A stretch of DNA of 14,393 nt from positions 1-14,393 of the forward strand of contig JAQSDS010000420.1 in the NCBI GenBank assembly GCA_029946045.1, read 5' to 3'. Below, in pieces: positions 6,575 to 14,172 of the stretch; positions within the stretch are counted from its first letter, which is position 1; each line of letters opens with the position of its first letter. Position numbers and translations under genes: made by a program. This DNA is from Rhodoferax sp. (lineage in GTDB: Bacteria; Pseudomonadota; Gammaproteobacteria; Burkholderiales; Burkholderiaceae_C). The notes under the pieces are model-generated. The model was not told where the DNA came from. It ran no database searches and worked only from the letters and a program-made list of their open reading frames with translations.

Positions 6575-7347
6575 ACGCGATCCTTGAAACCCGTGGCCTG
6601 ATGCGCAGCTTCGGCGCTGTGGTGGCGGCCAAAGACATCAATGTGCGCATCGAGAAGGGCGAAATCGTCGGCGTCATCGGCTCCAACGGCGCTGGCAAGA
6701 CCACCTTCATCAACATGGTGACCGGTTACCTGCCGCCGTCCGGTGGCGAAATCTTGTTTGATGGCCATTCGATCCTCGGACGGGCGCCGCGTGACATCAC
6801 ACGACAAGGAATGTCGCGCTCATTCCAGGTCGCACAACTGTTCCCCCAGTTGACGGTGCTCGAAAACACACTGATTTCCCTGGTCGCCGCCGAGGGCGCT
6901 TGGCCATCGTTCCTGCGACCGCTCAACACACCTGAACGCTGCGCCCAGGCGGATGCCATGTTTGAGGAGTTCGGCATCAGCCATTTCCGTAACGCGGTGA
7001 TCAGCGCCGTACCGCAGGGTGCAAGAAAGCTGGTCGATATCGCCATGGCACTGGTGAGCAAGCCCCGCATGCTACTGCTCGATGAGCCCACCAGTGGCGT
7101 CAGCTCCGAGGAAAAGTTTGTGCTGATGGATACGGTGATGGCAGCTGTGAAAAAATTTGGCGTGACGGTGTTGTTCGTCGAGCACGACATGGAAATTGTC
7201 GCCCGCTACGTGACGCGCATCATCGCCTTCTACAGCGGAGAAGTGATCGCCGACGGCCCACCGCGCACGGTGCTGACCGATGCCAGGGTGCAGGAACTGG
7301 TGATCGGGCGCCACTTCGAGCTCGATTTACTGAAGGAAGCCGTATGA
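6571..7347 (+). CDS. livG: LivG-type ABC transporter ATPase with unusual signature motif
   Basis: This encodes 258 residues, the normal LivG length. The start at 6571 follows AGGAGGG (6558-6564) and overlaps the livM stop by ATGA. It powers the importer with LivF on the cytoplasmic face. Visible motifs: Walker A GSNGAGKT (37-44), Q-loop Gln86 in SFQVAQLFP, Walker B LLLDEP (168-173) with the catalytic Glu, and the switch His205 in VEHD. The ABC signature reads VPQGAR (147-152) instead of LSGGQ. The pattern PQG-RKL-DIAMAL is shared by a subgroup of LivG-like ATPases, so this is a lineage trait rather than damage. The C-terminal extension (VIGRHFELDLL) resembles LivG-type tails. Confidence 0.92.
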   Translation: MNAILETRGLMRSFGAVVAAKDINVRIEKGEIVGVIGSNGAGKTTFINMVTGYLPPSGGEILFDGHSILGRAPRDITRQGMSRSFQVAQLFPQLTVLENTLISLVAAEGAWPSFLRPLNTPERCAQADAMFEEFGISHFRNAVISAVPQGARKLVDIAMALVSKPRMLLLDEPTSGVSSEEKFVLMDTVMAAVKKFGVTVLFVEHDMEIVARYVTRIIAFYSGEVIADGPPRTVLTDARVQELVIGRHFELDLLKEAV

Positions 7348-7997
7348 ACGCCGCCCTAGACATTCAAAGCCTCAGCGTCGCCATAGGCCGCATCCCCATC
7401 CTCAGCGACGTCGCGCTCACGGTAGCTGCCGGGAGCATGGTCGGACTGATTGGGCGCAACGGTGCCGGCAAGACGACATTGATGCGCGCCATCATGGGAC
7501 TGCTTCCCTGTCAAGCTGGGCGCATCAACGTTTTCGGCGAGGACGTGACAAAACTGATGCCGCACCTGCTGGCGCGGCGCGGCATCAGTTACATGCCAGA
7601 AGACCGGCGCTTGATTCCGGCACTGACGGTCGAAGAGAACGTCCTGTTGCCGGCCTGGGCCAATGGCATTGCCGATGCCCAACAGCGCCTGCAGTGGGTC
7701 TACGGTCTGATGCCCGAGGTCAGCGAGTTCCGCTCTCGTCGGGCGCTGCAATTGTCCGGTGGTCAGCAAAAGTTGGTGGCGCTGGCGCGTGCACTGATGC
7801 CTGGGCGCAAATTGCTGCTGCTCGACGAACCCTTTGAGGGTGTTGCGCCTGTGTTGTCGCGGCGTCTGGCTGAAGTGATCGGCGCGCTACGCACCGAGGG
7901 CTTGTCGGTCATCCTGTCGGAGTCAAACGCGAAACATTCTGCTGATCTGGTTGACACAGTCTTCCACATCGAACGGGGCATTGTTACCCCTGGCTGA
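7344..7997 (+). CDS. livF: LivF-type ABC transporter ATPase
   Basis: This encodes 217 residues, slightly shorter than the usual 230-240 because the C-terminal tail is brief. The start at 7344 has AAGGAAG (7333-7339) and overlaps livG by ATGA. Motifs: Walker A GRNGAGKT (37-44), the LivF-typical YMPEDRRLIPALTVEEN, a standard signature LSGGQ (137-141) and Walker B LLLLDEP. The H-loop position reads ESN (193-195) where most LivF have EQN. LivF and LivG form the ATPase pair; here LivF carries the canonical LSGGQ and LivG the altered one. It is the fourth gene of the operon; the alcohol dehydrogenase start follows 34 bp later. Confidence 0.92.
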   Translation: MNAALDIQSLSVAIGRIPILSDVALTVAAGSMVGLIGRNGAGKTTLMRAIMGLLPCQAGRINVFGEDVTKLMPHLLARRGISYMPEDRRLIPALTVEENVLLPAWANGIADAQQRLQWVYGLMPEVSEFRSRRALQLSGGQQKLVALARALMPGRKLLLLDEPFEGVAPVLSRRLAEVIGALRTEGLSVILSESNAKHSADLVDTVFHIERGIVTPG

Positions 7998-8031
7998 ACT
8001 ATTTATCCATGAATCCACGGGAGGAACCTTT

Positions 8032-9183
8032 ATGTCGCAATTTATCTTCGAGACCGCACCAAAAATAGTGTGCGAGCAAGGCGGTGCCAAGCGCCTGGGC
8101 GAGATCGCCAAAAGCCTGGGCGTGCGCCACCTGTTTCTGGTCACCGATGCTGGCTTGATCAAGGCCGGACTGATTGAAGGTGCGCTGGGGTCGCTCGCTG
8201 TTGCGGGCGTAGCGGTCACGGTGTTTTCAGACGTGCTTGCCGATCCGCCAGAGGTCAGCGTGCAGGCGGCAGTCGATGCAGCGCGCCGCGCCGGGGCCGA
8301 TGGCGTTGTCGGCTTTGGTGGCGGCAGCTCGCTCGACACCGCCAAGCTGGTGGCGCTGCTGGTGCGCACGCCACAGGCATTGCCTGACATCTACGGCATC
8401 GGCCTGGCCAAGGAGCCACGCCTGCCGCTGATCCAGGTGCCTACCACGGCTGGTACCGGCTCCGAAGTGACACCGATTTCCATTCTGACCACGCCCACCA
8501 GTGAAAAGAAGGGCGTCGTATCGCCGCTGCTCTACCCCGACGTGGCCCTGCTCGACAGCCTTCTCACGCTGGGTCTGCCGGCGCATGTGACGGCCATGAC
8601 CGGTATTGACGCCATGGTGCATGCGATCGAGTCCTATACCACCCGCACCAAGCAGAACCCACTGTCCGAAGCGCTGGCGCTAAAGGCAATTCGCCTGCTT
8701 TACGACAACATCCGTAGCGTATTGGGCGATGGTGAGAACGCTAATGCGCGCGAGGCCATGCTGATCGGCTCGCTGTTTGCCGGCATGGCCTTTGCCAATG
8801 CACCGGTGGCTGCAGTGCACGCGTTGGCCTATCCGTTGGGCGGCCACTTCCATCTTCCGCATGGCCTGACCAATTCGCTGGTACTGGTGCCGGTGCTGGA
8901 GTTCAATTTGAACTCCGCTACTGCGCGCTACGCCGATCTGGGGCGTGCCATGCGGTCCGGACAATCCGCCGGTGACGGTGCTGCGGCCACGGCATTTGTC
9001 GCAGCGATGCGCGAGCTGGTCGCAGAAATGCCCTATGCGCAGAACCTGCGCGCCGCTGGCGTTGCAGAGAAAGACTTGCCGATGCTCGCCACCGATGCAA
9101 TGAAGGTACAGCGCCTACTGGTTAACAACCCGCGCGATGTGGCTTACGAGGACGCTTTGGCTCTCTACCAGGCCGCCTTCTGA
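8032..9183 (+). CDS. Iron-containing (group III) alcohol dehydrogenase
   Basis: This encodes 383 residues, the full family length. ATG 8032 is chosen because GGGAGGAA (8019-8026) precedes it and homologous sequence starts here (MSQFIFETAPKIVCEQGG); the frame is open further upstream into livF without a ribosome site. NAD-binding motif: GFGGGSSLDTAK (GGGS at 96-99). The metal ligands are all present with family spacing: Asp193, His197, His263 and His277. The enzyme would oxidise a primary alcohol to an aldehyde with NAD+ in the cytosol. Followed directly by gabD, a role as 4-hydroxybutyrate dehydrogenase giving succinic semialdehyde is plausible (inferred); 1,3-propanediol- or 1,4-butanediol-type activity cannot be excluded from sequence. 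It has no export signal. Confidence 0.9.
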   Translation: MSQFIFETAPKIVCEQGGAKRLGEIAKSLGVRHLFLVTDAGLIKAGLIEGALGSLAVAGVAVTVFSDVLADPPEVSVQAAVDAARRAGADGVVGFGGGSSLDTAKLVALLVRTPQALPDIYGIGLAKEPRLPLIQVPTTAGTGSEVTPISILTTPTSEKKGVVSPLLYPDVALLDSLLTLGLPAHVTAMTGIDAMVHAIESYTTRTKQNPLSEALALKAIRLLYDNIRSVLGDGENANAREAMLIGSLFAGMAFANAPVAAVHALAYPLGGHFHLPHGLTNSLVLVPVLEFNLNSATARYADLGRAMRSGQSAGDGAAATAFVAAMRELVAEMPYAQNLRAAGVAEKDLPMLATDAMKVQRLLVNNPRDVAYEDALALYQAAF

Positions 9184-9215
9184 GAAATAGATCAGCAGGT
9201 ACAACATACTTTACT

Positions 9216-9243
9216 GCGGCCTGTCGGGCTGCTACCAATTTTT
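9216..9243 (+). promoter_or_regulatory. Intercistronic stem-loop between the alcohol dehydrogenase and gabD
   Basis: GCGGCC (9216-9221) pairs with GGCTGC (9227-9232), including one G-U pair, around a 5-nt loop. Five T follow at 9239-9243 after a 6-nt gap. It sits in the 75-bp gap before gabD, which has its own ribosome site AGAGGAAA (9247-9254). It could be a weak attenuator or an mRNA-processing barrier that sets relative expression. Confidence 0.35.
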
Positions 9244-9258
9244 GACAGAGGAAAACCC

Positions 9259-10719
9259 ATGAAAGATCTGAAAGACTCCAAACTGTTCCATCAACAGTGC
9301 TACATCGACGGCGCGTGGCTGGATGCCGACGAGGGCGCGACGATCATCGTCACCAACCCTGCCAACAACGAGAAGCTGGGCACGGTGCCAAAGATGGGCA
9401 CGGCCGAGACGCGCCGTGCCATCGCTGCCGCCGACGCCGCTTTGCCGGCCTGGCGTGCCAGGACCGCCAAGGACCGCTCGGCGCTGCTGCGCCGCTGGTT
9501 CGAACTGATGCTCGAACACAAGCAGGATCTGGCCATGATCATGACCGCCGAGCAGGGCAAGCCCCTCGCCGAGTCGCTCGGTGAAGTAGTTTATGGCGCG
9601 TCGTTTATCGAATGGTTTGCCGAAGAAGCTAAGCGCGTCTACGGCGACACCATTCCGGCCCAGGCCACCGACCGGCGTATTGTGGTCATCAAACAGCCAA
9701 TCGGCGTGGTCGGCGCCATCACGCCGTGGAACTTTCCGAACGCCATGATCACGCGCAAATGCGGTCCGGCACTCGCTGCAGGTTGCACCGTGGTGGTCAA
9801 GCCGGCCAGCCAGACGCCTTACTCGGCGCTGGCGCTGGCTGAGCTTGCCGAGCGCGCCGGCATTCCGCGCGGAGTCTTCAACGTGGTGTCGGGTTCGGCG
9901 GTAGCCATTGGCGGCGAACTCACCACCAACCCGATCGTGCGCAAGATCACTTTCACAGGCTCGACTGAAATCGGCAAGTTGCTGATGAAGCAAAGTGCTG
10001 ACACGGTGAAGAGAGTCTCGCTCGAACTGGGTGGCAACGCGCCCTTTATCGTCTTTGACGATGCTGATCTGGACGCGGCGGTGCTGGGTGCGATAGCCTC
10101 CAAATACCGCAACACCGGCCAGACCTGCGTCTGTGTCAACCGCATACTGGTACAAGATGGTGTCTATGACGAATTCGCGCGCCGACTGGTGGCGGCAGTC
10201 GCCAAGCTCAAGGTGTCCGACGGCATGGTCGAAGGTGCCCAGCAGGGGCCATTGATCGACATGGCAGCGGTACACAAGGTCGAGGCGCACATCCAGGATG
10301 CCATAGACAAGGGTGCGCGACTGCTGCTCGGCGGCAAACGCCACGCGCTGGGCGGCAGCTTCTTTGAGCCAACCATCCTGGCCGATGTCACGCCCAGCAT
10401 GGCGGTGGCCAAGGAAGAGACCTTCGGACCAGTAGCGCCCCTGTTCCGTTTTTCCACCGAGGAAGAAGCCATCCGCATGGCCAATGACACTGAAGTCGGG
10501 TTGGCATCGTACTTCTATACCCGCGATATCGGGCGCATCTGGCGGGTCGGAGAAGCACTGGAATACGGCATGGTCGGTATTAACGAGGGCATCATCTCGA
10601 CCGAGGTCGCGCCCTTCGGCGGCGTTAAAGAGTCTGGCAATGGGCGCGAGGGATCGAAGTACGGTATTGAGGACTACCTCGAAATCAAATATATGTGTAT
10701 GGGTGGTCTCGCAAGCTGA
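9259..10719 (+). CDS. gabD: Succinate-semialdehyde dehydrogenase (GabD)
   Basis: This encodes 486 residues, against 482 for the Escherichia coli enzyme, which it resembles along its whole length (for example FIEWFAEE-KR-YGDTIP, KQPIGV-AITPWNFP, KPASQTP, and the ending KYGIEDYLEIKYMC). It oxidises succinic semialdehyde to succinate in the cytosol, feeding the TCA cycle; E. coli GabD prefers NADP+. The catalytic Cys290 is in GQTCVC, the general base Glu256 in LELGGN, and the NAD(P)-binding pocket in FTGSTEIG. A second Cys292 sits two residues after the catalytic one, as in E. coli. ATG 9259 has ribosome site AGAGGAAA. It is the last gene of the operon; a strong hairpin follows 20 bp after the stop. 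Confidence 0.95.
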   Translation: MKDLKDSKLFHQQCYIDGAWLDADEGATIIVTNPANNEKLGTVPKMGTAETRRAIAAADAALPAWRARTAKDRSALLRRWFELMLEHKQDLAMIMTAEQGKPLAESLGEVVYGASFIEWFAEEAKRVYGDTIPAQATDRRIVVIKQPIGVVGAITPWNFPNAMITRKCGPALAAGCTVVVKPASQTPYSALALAELAERAGIPRGVFNVVSGSAVAIGGELTTNPIVRKITFTGSTEIGKLLMKQSADTVKRVSLELGGNAPFIVFDDADLDAAVLGAIASKYRNTGQTCVCVNRILVQDGVYDEFARRLVAAVAKLKVSDGMVEGAQQGPLIDMAAVHKVEAHIQDAIDKGARLLLGGKRHALGGSFFEPTILADVTPSMAVAKEETFGPVAPLFRFSTEEEAIRMANDTEVGLASYFYTRDIGRIWRVGEALEYGMVGINEGIISTEVAPFGGVKESGNGREGSKYGIEDYLEIKYMCMGGLAS

Positions 10720-10738
10720 CGGTATTGGGGTTCAAAAT

Positions 10739-10772
10739 GGCTGGTTCGGATCGGTGGTGATTCGAGCCAGTC
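10739..10772 (+). terminator. 14-bp hairpin after gabD, probable operon 3' end
   Basis: GGCTGGTTCGGATC (10739-10752) pairs with GATTCGAGCCAGTC (10759-10772) around the loop ggtggt. Three of the 14 pairs are G-U in RNA and the rest Watson-Crick. It begins 20 nt after the gabD stop. No U tract follows, so it may protect the transcript end or act with Rho rather than terminate alone. Confidence 0.5.
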
Positions 10773-11302
10773 CAGCCTCATTGGGATTCGGCAAGGCAAC
10801 CGGCCTTCGGTCTGGGGATTGCTAGGTAAGTTCGTAGGTTGCGCAGCCGAAAACATCACTGATGTTGCATGGTGGATCGGCGAATAGTGAATCGGTTGCA
10901 CAGATGGTTAGGTAGCGTTCACCCTGAACGTCAGTAACTTGACGTGTCCTGCCTTGGCCAGCTTAGTGGTGGATAGTTTTGCCGATGACGGCGGGAACAC
11001 CCGCTTTCTGCCAGTAGGAGCCAGTGACTTGGCTTCCCGTGGTGCCAAGGATTGGTCATATTCGCCCCGGACGGTTCAACTGCGATACGTTGCACAAAGT
11101 GGCTTGCGCGCATTCCCTGCGCGTCCACGATGGCGCTGAAGGCCGTCCACGATTGCCGAAATGTGCACATTGGCATTGATTGCTCAGTTTTTGAGCATGA
11201 CGGGCGTACGCAAGGCAGACGTGGGGTGGCGGGCTTATCCGGCTGCTTATCCACAGCCCTGTCCACGGATCACGGGGACAGATTTTTCGCTACGATGCTG
11301 TG
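10773..11302. other. 530-bp stretch without a recognisable gene
   Basis: Open frames of 66-111 codons exist on both strands, but none has a ribosome site, family motif or consistent codon pattern, and they overlap each other. Visible elements are a 6-bp perfect inverted repeat at 10928-10945, a small ACCG-CGGT hairpin at 10799-10811, a DnaA-box-like TTATCCACA at 11247-11255 and CTGTCC/GGACAG arms at 11259-11281 followed by ATTTTT just before the SRAP gene. It may be decayed mobile-element sequence. Confidence 0.4.
10928..10945. repeat. Perfect 6-bp inverted repeat with 6-bp spacer
   Basis: ACGTCA (10928-10933) and TGACGT (10940-10945) flank gtaact. The spacing resembles a dimeric repressor operator, but no start codon with a ribosome site lies close by, so a function is not supported. 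Confidence 0.35.
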
Positions 11303-11968
11303 ATGTGCAGCCACTACCAAGGAGTCAAAGAGCGTGAACGCTATATCCGCAACTTCGGCGTGGAGCCTCCTGCCGGACTGGGCAAACACGATCTTTGGCC
11401 GGGTTACGAGGGCATATTCATCCGCCGCCACCCGCACGCCGATGTTGGCGACCAAGCCGTGCAGGAACGAGAGGCGCTGCCCGGCTTGTTTGGCCTGGTG
11501 CCGCACTGGTCGCCTGACACCAAGATCACCCGTTTCACATACAACGCCCGTAGCGAGACCGTGGACAGCAAGCCCAGCTTCAGGGATGCATGGCACAAGG
11601 CCCAGCACTGCATCATTGCCGCTGATGCGATTTTTGAGCCGGACTGGCGCAGCGGCAAGGCTGTGCCGACCCGCATCATTCGCGCCGATGGCGAACCGCT
11701 TGGAATCGCTGGGTTGTGGTCAAGTTGGCGCTCGCCTCAAGGCCAGACCGTGCACAGTTACACGATGCTCACGATTAACGCAGCGGAGCACGGGCTGATG
11801 CGACTGTTTCATAAGCCCACGGATGAAAAGCGCATGGTGGTGATCCTGCCTGAAGACAGCTATGACGCGTGGCTGAGGGCTGACGCTGATATCAACGGGG
11901 TGTTTTTGAGGCAGTTTCCGGCTGATCGGCTTGAGGCTAGGGCAGTCACACACACGGCGGCTAGCTGA
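11303..11968 (+). CDS. SRAP domain protein (YedK/HMCES-like abasic-site sensor)
   Basis: This encodes 221 residues, the usual SRAP length. The start is set at ATG 11303, not the GTG at 11300, because removal of Met1 must expose Cys2 (MCSHYQG), the residue that forms a thiazolidine crosslink with abasic sites in single-stranded DNA. Other family signatures: FGLVPHWSPD, the YNARSET motif (Asn81, Arg83, Glu85), Glu112 in IFEPDW, and His170 in FHKPTDEKRMVVIL. The known role is protection of abasic sites during replication; bacterial members are called SOS response-associated peptidases. No clear Shine-Dalgarno is seen. No CTGT-N8-ACAG box lies upstream: the CTGT and ACAG near 11259-11281 are 15 bp apart, not 8. 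The gene stands alone; the IS91 transposase converges on it. Confidence 0.9.
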   Translation: MCSHYQGVKERERYIRNFGVEPPAGLGKHDLWPGYEGIFIRRHPHADVGDQAVQEREALPGLFGLVPHWSPDTKITRFTYNARSETVDSKPSFRDAWHKAQHCIIAADAIFEPDWRSGKAVPTRIIRADGEPLGIAGLWSSWRSPQGQTVHSYTMLTINAAEHGLMRLFHKPTDEKRMVVILPEDSYDAWLRADADINGVFLRQFPADRLEARAVTHTAAS

Positions 11969-12028
11969 CATCCGTTGGTTTGACCGACACGACCAAAGGA
12001 TAAGAACTCCAACCGCATGAGCCGAAGT

Positions 12029-12048
12029 ATGCCCCCAAAATTGGGCAT
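12029..12048. repeat. Hairpin in the SRAP-IS91 intergenic region, possible IS91 origin-end structure
   Basis: ATGCCC (12029-12034) and GGGCAT (12043-12048) are perfect inverted arms; with slippage the stem extends to ATGCCC-AA/TTGGGCAT. No T tract follows on either strand, so it is not a good terminator. It lies downstream of the transposase, where IS91-family elements keep their oriIS, 21 bp from a GAAC (12004-12007) of the type these elements use as target. The link is inferred. Confidence 0.35.
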
Positions 12049-12186
12049 CAAAAAGCACACCCGCCCACAATCGCCAGTCTGATTTCCCAAGAATTTGCGC
12101 CGCCGTCACCACAGTACGCCGAAAAGGCGGCCCACCAACACAGCCTCAACCCGGCGCAGTCGTTGCGACCTATACCTATTGCAAGT

Positions 12187-13899
12187 TCACCACGCAGTGC
12201 GCTGATCGTCGGAGTAGTCGGGCGGCGATTGGCTCATGGCATCCCAGTCCGGCCCAGCCTCCACACCCTCGCCCAGCTCCTGCAACCCCTGCGCACCACA
12301 GTCGTCCCACAGCGGCGGCCCACGTGCCGGGGTAATGCGCGGGGCTTCCGGTTCGACCCCGATGTGCTCCAGAATCTTCTGAATATCGGCGCTGAAGGTG
12401 ATGAACGCGATGATGCGCATCTGACCCCCACAGTTGGGGCAGATCAGCGGGAACACTTCATAGATACGGGCGATCAGCGCGGCCCACAGGTAGTGCGCGG
12501 GTGGGCGGGGTTTGGGTTGGGCAGGCAGCTCAGGCGGGGCCGCACCACCAGCGCTGCCGAGCACCATGGCAGTGACGCTCGAACCCACATCGGCCCCGGA
12601 ATTCGCATCTATTACTCTGGAACTGTGCGCGAACACTGGCATCTGCGCCATAGCCGTCACCGACCCTCGCAGTGGCGAGTTCGGAGCCAGCACGCCGTAG
12701 TACCGATGCCGATGCGTGCGCGGTGGTGGTACCAGTTGGGCGATGCGGTTGATCAGCTCCAGCGGCGTGAGCACCAGTTCACCGCTGTACTTGTCGGACT
12801 GCAGCGGCTCTGCGTGGCCTTTGCCGCAGCGGTAGACCAGATCAGCGCCGCGCTGCTTGAGGCGGTCCATGGCAAAAGGTGGCCGGGCGCAGTAACGCAG
12901 CAGGCGCTCCAGCCCGGCGCGGTCGGTGGCCTCAATGCGCACCCCCGCATCGACTGAAAAACCGCCACCGTGCTGGCTGGAAGCGCCGCGCTCGTTCATG
13001 TCTTTGGCGTCATGCGATTCCAGATGGCCGCGTGCCACGAAGGCGCGTAGCAGGCGTTTGCGCACGGTGGTTTGCACTTGGGCCTGCACCTGAGCAATTG
13101 CGGTCACGTCGATCTGTGCCGGATGAAAGGTGATCGATGGGGGCTTGACGGATTTCGTATCTGACTCTGAGCCTGGTAACACTGAACCCGGCAGCGCCTC
13201 AAACACCCCATCGACCACGCAGACGTGGAAATGCACATGCGTGTTCAAGCTGGAGCCAAAGCGGTGGATAAAGGCGACCGCGCCCACGTGCAGGCTGGCG
13301 GGGTCAGCCTTGGCCGCACCGGGGCAAGCCGCTACCAGGCTCTGCTGCACCACGCGCAAGAAAATGCGCAGGGCTGCGTTGAGCGCACCCTTGTCACGCT
13401 GCAGGTAGTAGCGAATGCGTTTGGGCACTGAGAGCACCCATTGGCGCACCGGCAGGCGGGGGAACACATGGTCGCACAGATGCGCAGCAGCCTCGGCCAT
13501 GCGCCGGGTGTTGCATGCAGGGCAGACACCACGGCCTTTGCAGGAGAAGGCCACCAGAAAATCGTCACCGCAATCGTCGCAACGCACCCGCGCAAAGCCG
13601 TGGGCAAAGATGCCGCATTCGAGGTATTTGCGGAAGGCCTTCTCTACGTAGGCGGGTGGCGTGTGGTGGTCGTCCTGGCCGTCGAACTGGCCGGCGCTGG
13701 AGAGCTCAAACCAGGTCTCGAAGTGCTCGGCAATCGTGCGGTACAGCAGGGTGCGCTCGGGATGACGAGGGTTGTAGGCTTTGGTGGGTTTGGTGGCTGC
13801 CGCAGCCTGAGGGCGTAGCGGGGCATATTGGTGCCCACGCGGGTGCTGGTGAGAATGCGGCGGTGATTGCTGCGGTGATGGATGGGGCGGGCCTTGCAT
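12187..13899 (-). CDS. IS91-family rolling-circle transposase
   Basis: This encodes 570 residues. The order of elements is that of IS91-family transposases: a Pro/His/Gln-rich leader (1-45), a cysteine-rich zinc-binding region with Cys107, Cys110, Cys120, Cys126 and Cys129, the HUH metal-binding motif HVHFH at 221-225, the likely nucleophile tyrosine in LLRYCARPPF (Tyr336), the conserved HRYYGVLAPNS-LR motif (near 397-411), and a late CPNCGGQMRI zinc motif typical of the family. HUH transposases cut one strand and move by a rolling-circle-like path, and can carry along flanking genes. The leader and the spacer around 415-470 are low in complexity. The frame has no stop or shift, so it may be active. 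Residues about 223-240 are encoded by the segment duplicated at 1-55. The promoter upstream carries a LexA-type box. Confidence 0.9.
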   Translation of the reverse strand: MQGPPHPSPQQSPPHSHQHPRGHQYAPLRPQAAAATKPTKAYNPRHPERTLLYRTIAEHFETWFELSSAGQFDGQDDHHTPPAYVEKAFRKYLECGIFAHGFARVRCDDCGDDFLVAFSCKGRGVCPACNTRRMAEAAAHLCDHVFPRLPVRQWVLSVPKRIRYYLQRDKGALNAALRIFLRVVQQSLVAACPGAAKADPASLHVGAVAFIHRFGSSLNTHVHFHVCVVDGVFEALPGSVLPGSESDTKSVKPPSITFHPAQIDVTAIAQVQAQVQTTVRKRLLRAFVARGHLESHDAKDMNERGASSQHGGGFSVDAGVRIEATDRAGLERLLRYCARPPFAMDRLKQRGADLVYRCGKGHAEPLQSDKYSGELVLTPLELINRIAQLVPPPRTHRHRYYGVLAPNSPLRGSVTAMAQMPVFAHSSRVIDANSGADVGSSVTAMVLGSAGGAAPPELPAQPKPRPPAHYLWAALIARIYEVFPLICPNCGGQMRIIAFITFSADIQKILEHIGVEPEAPRITPARGPPLWDDCGAQGLQELGEGVEAGPDWDAMSQSPPDYSDDQRTAW

Positions 13900-13907
13900 G
13901 GAGCTGC

Positions 13908-13928
13908 GCCAGTCTGGATAGGACTGGC
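13908..13928 (-). promoter_or_regulatory. 5'-leader stem-loop of the transposase mRNA
   Basis: GCCAGTC (13908-13914) and GACTGGC (13922-13928) form a perfect 7-bp stem with a 7-nt loop. On the minus strand it begins where transcription from the -10 element at 13935-13940 would start and ends 8 nt before the ATG. It would cover the place of a ribosome site, and no good Shine-Dalgarno is seen, so it may keep translation low. Confidence 0.45.
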
Positions 13929-13934
13929 ACTACC

Positions 13935-13963
13935 ACTATAGCTGTGTTTGTATACAGTAATAC
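13935..13963 (-). promoter_or_regulatory. Predicted transposase promoter
   Basis: On the minus strand a -10 hexamer TATAGT lies at 13935-13940. At the optimal 17-bp spacing the -35 position (13958-13963) reads GTATTA, which is weak. The start codon is 36 bp downstream of the -10. Confidence 0.45.
13942..13957. promoter_or_regulatory. LexA-type (SOS) box
   Basis: CTGT-N8-ACAG is matched exactly. With flanks on the minus strand (TACTGTATACAAACACAGCT) it agrees with 15 of 20 positions of the E. coli consensus. It fills the spacer between the predicted -35 and -10 of the IS91 transposase, an effective place for repression. Confidence 0.6.
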
Positions 13964-14172
13964 GCCGTGAGCGCCTGTTTATGGGGCTTTGCGCTGAGTT
14001 TGGCTTCTCAAGCCTGAGCGGCCTGATTGCGGGCTTGCGACGCGGTATTGGGAGTAAAAAGACCGCGCAGCCCCCGTGGAACTTGCGCTGTCAGCTACTC
14101 AATCAATAGCGTGATGGTCAATTGCCGATATCTTCGGCTTGACGCACACCGTCCATTCAACTAAAGACCTGA

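Larger units (their letters stand above)
12008..14130 (-). mobile_element. IS91-family element, ends uncertain
   Basis: The core is the transposase at 12187-13899 with its promoter. IS91-type elements have no terminal inverted repeats or target duplications, so the limits cannot be fixed from one copy. The lower limit is placed after the GAAC at 12004-12007, a target tetranucleotide known for IS91. The upper limit is arbitrary, before the IS1595 remnant. The 14002-14014 hairpin GGCTT-ctc-AAGCC could belong to the terminus end. Confidence 0.35.

Noticed and set aside
9232..10344. 370-codon open frame on the minus strand opposite gabD
   Set aside because: It is the mirror of a strongly recognised gene in GC-rich DNA; it has no ribosome site and no family motif.
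11247..11255. Perfect DnaA-box sequence TTATCCACA as a replication origin
   Set aside because: It is a single box with no cluster, no AT-rich unwinding region and no rep or dnaA gene nearby.
11259..11281. LexA box upstream of the SRAP gene
   Set aside because: CTGT and ACAG are separated by 15 bp, not 8, so the spacing rule fails.
12163..12957. 264-codon plus-strand frame
   Set aside because: Shadow of the IS91 transposase, whose zinc and C-terminal motifs lie on the other strand.
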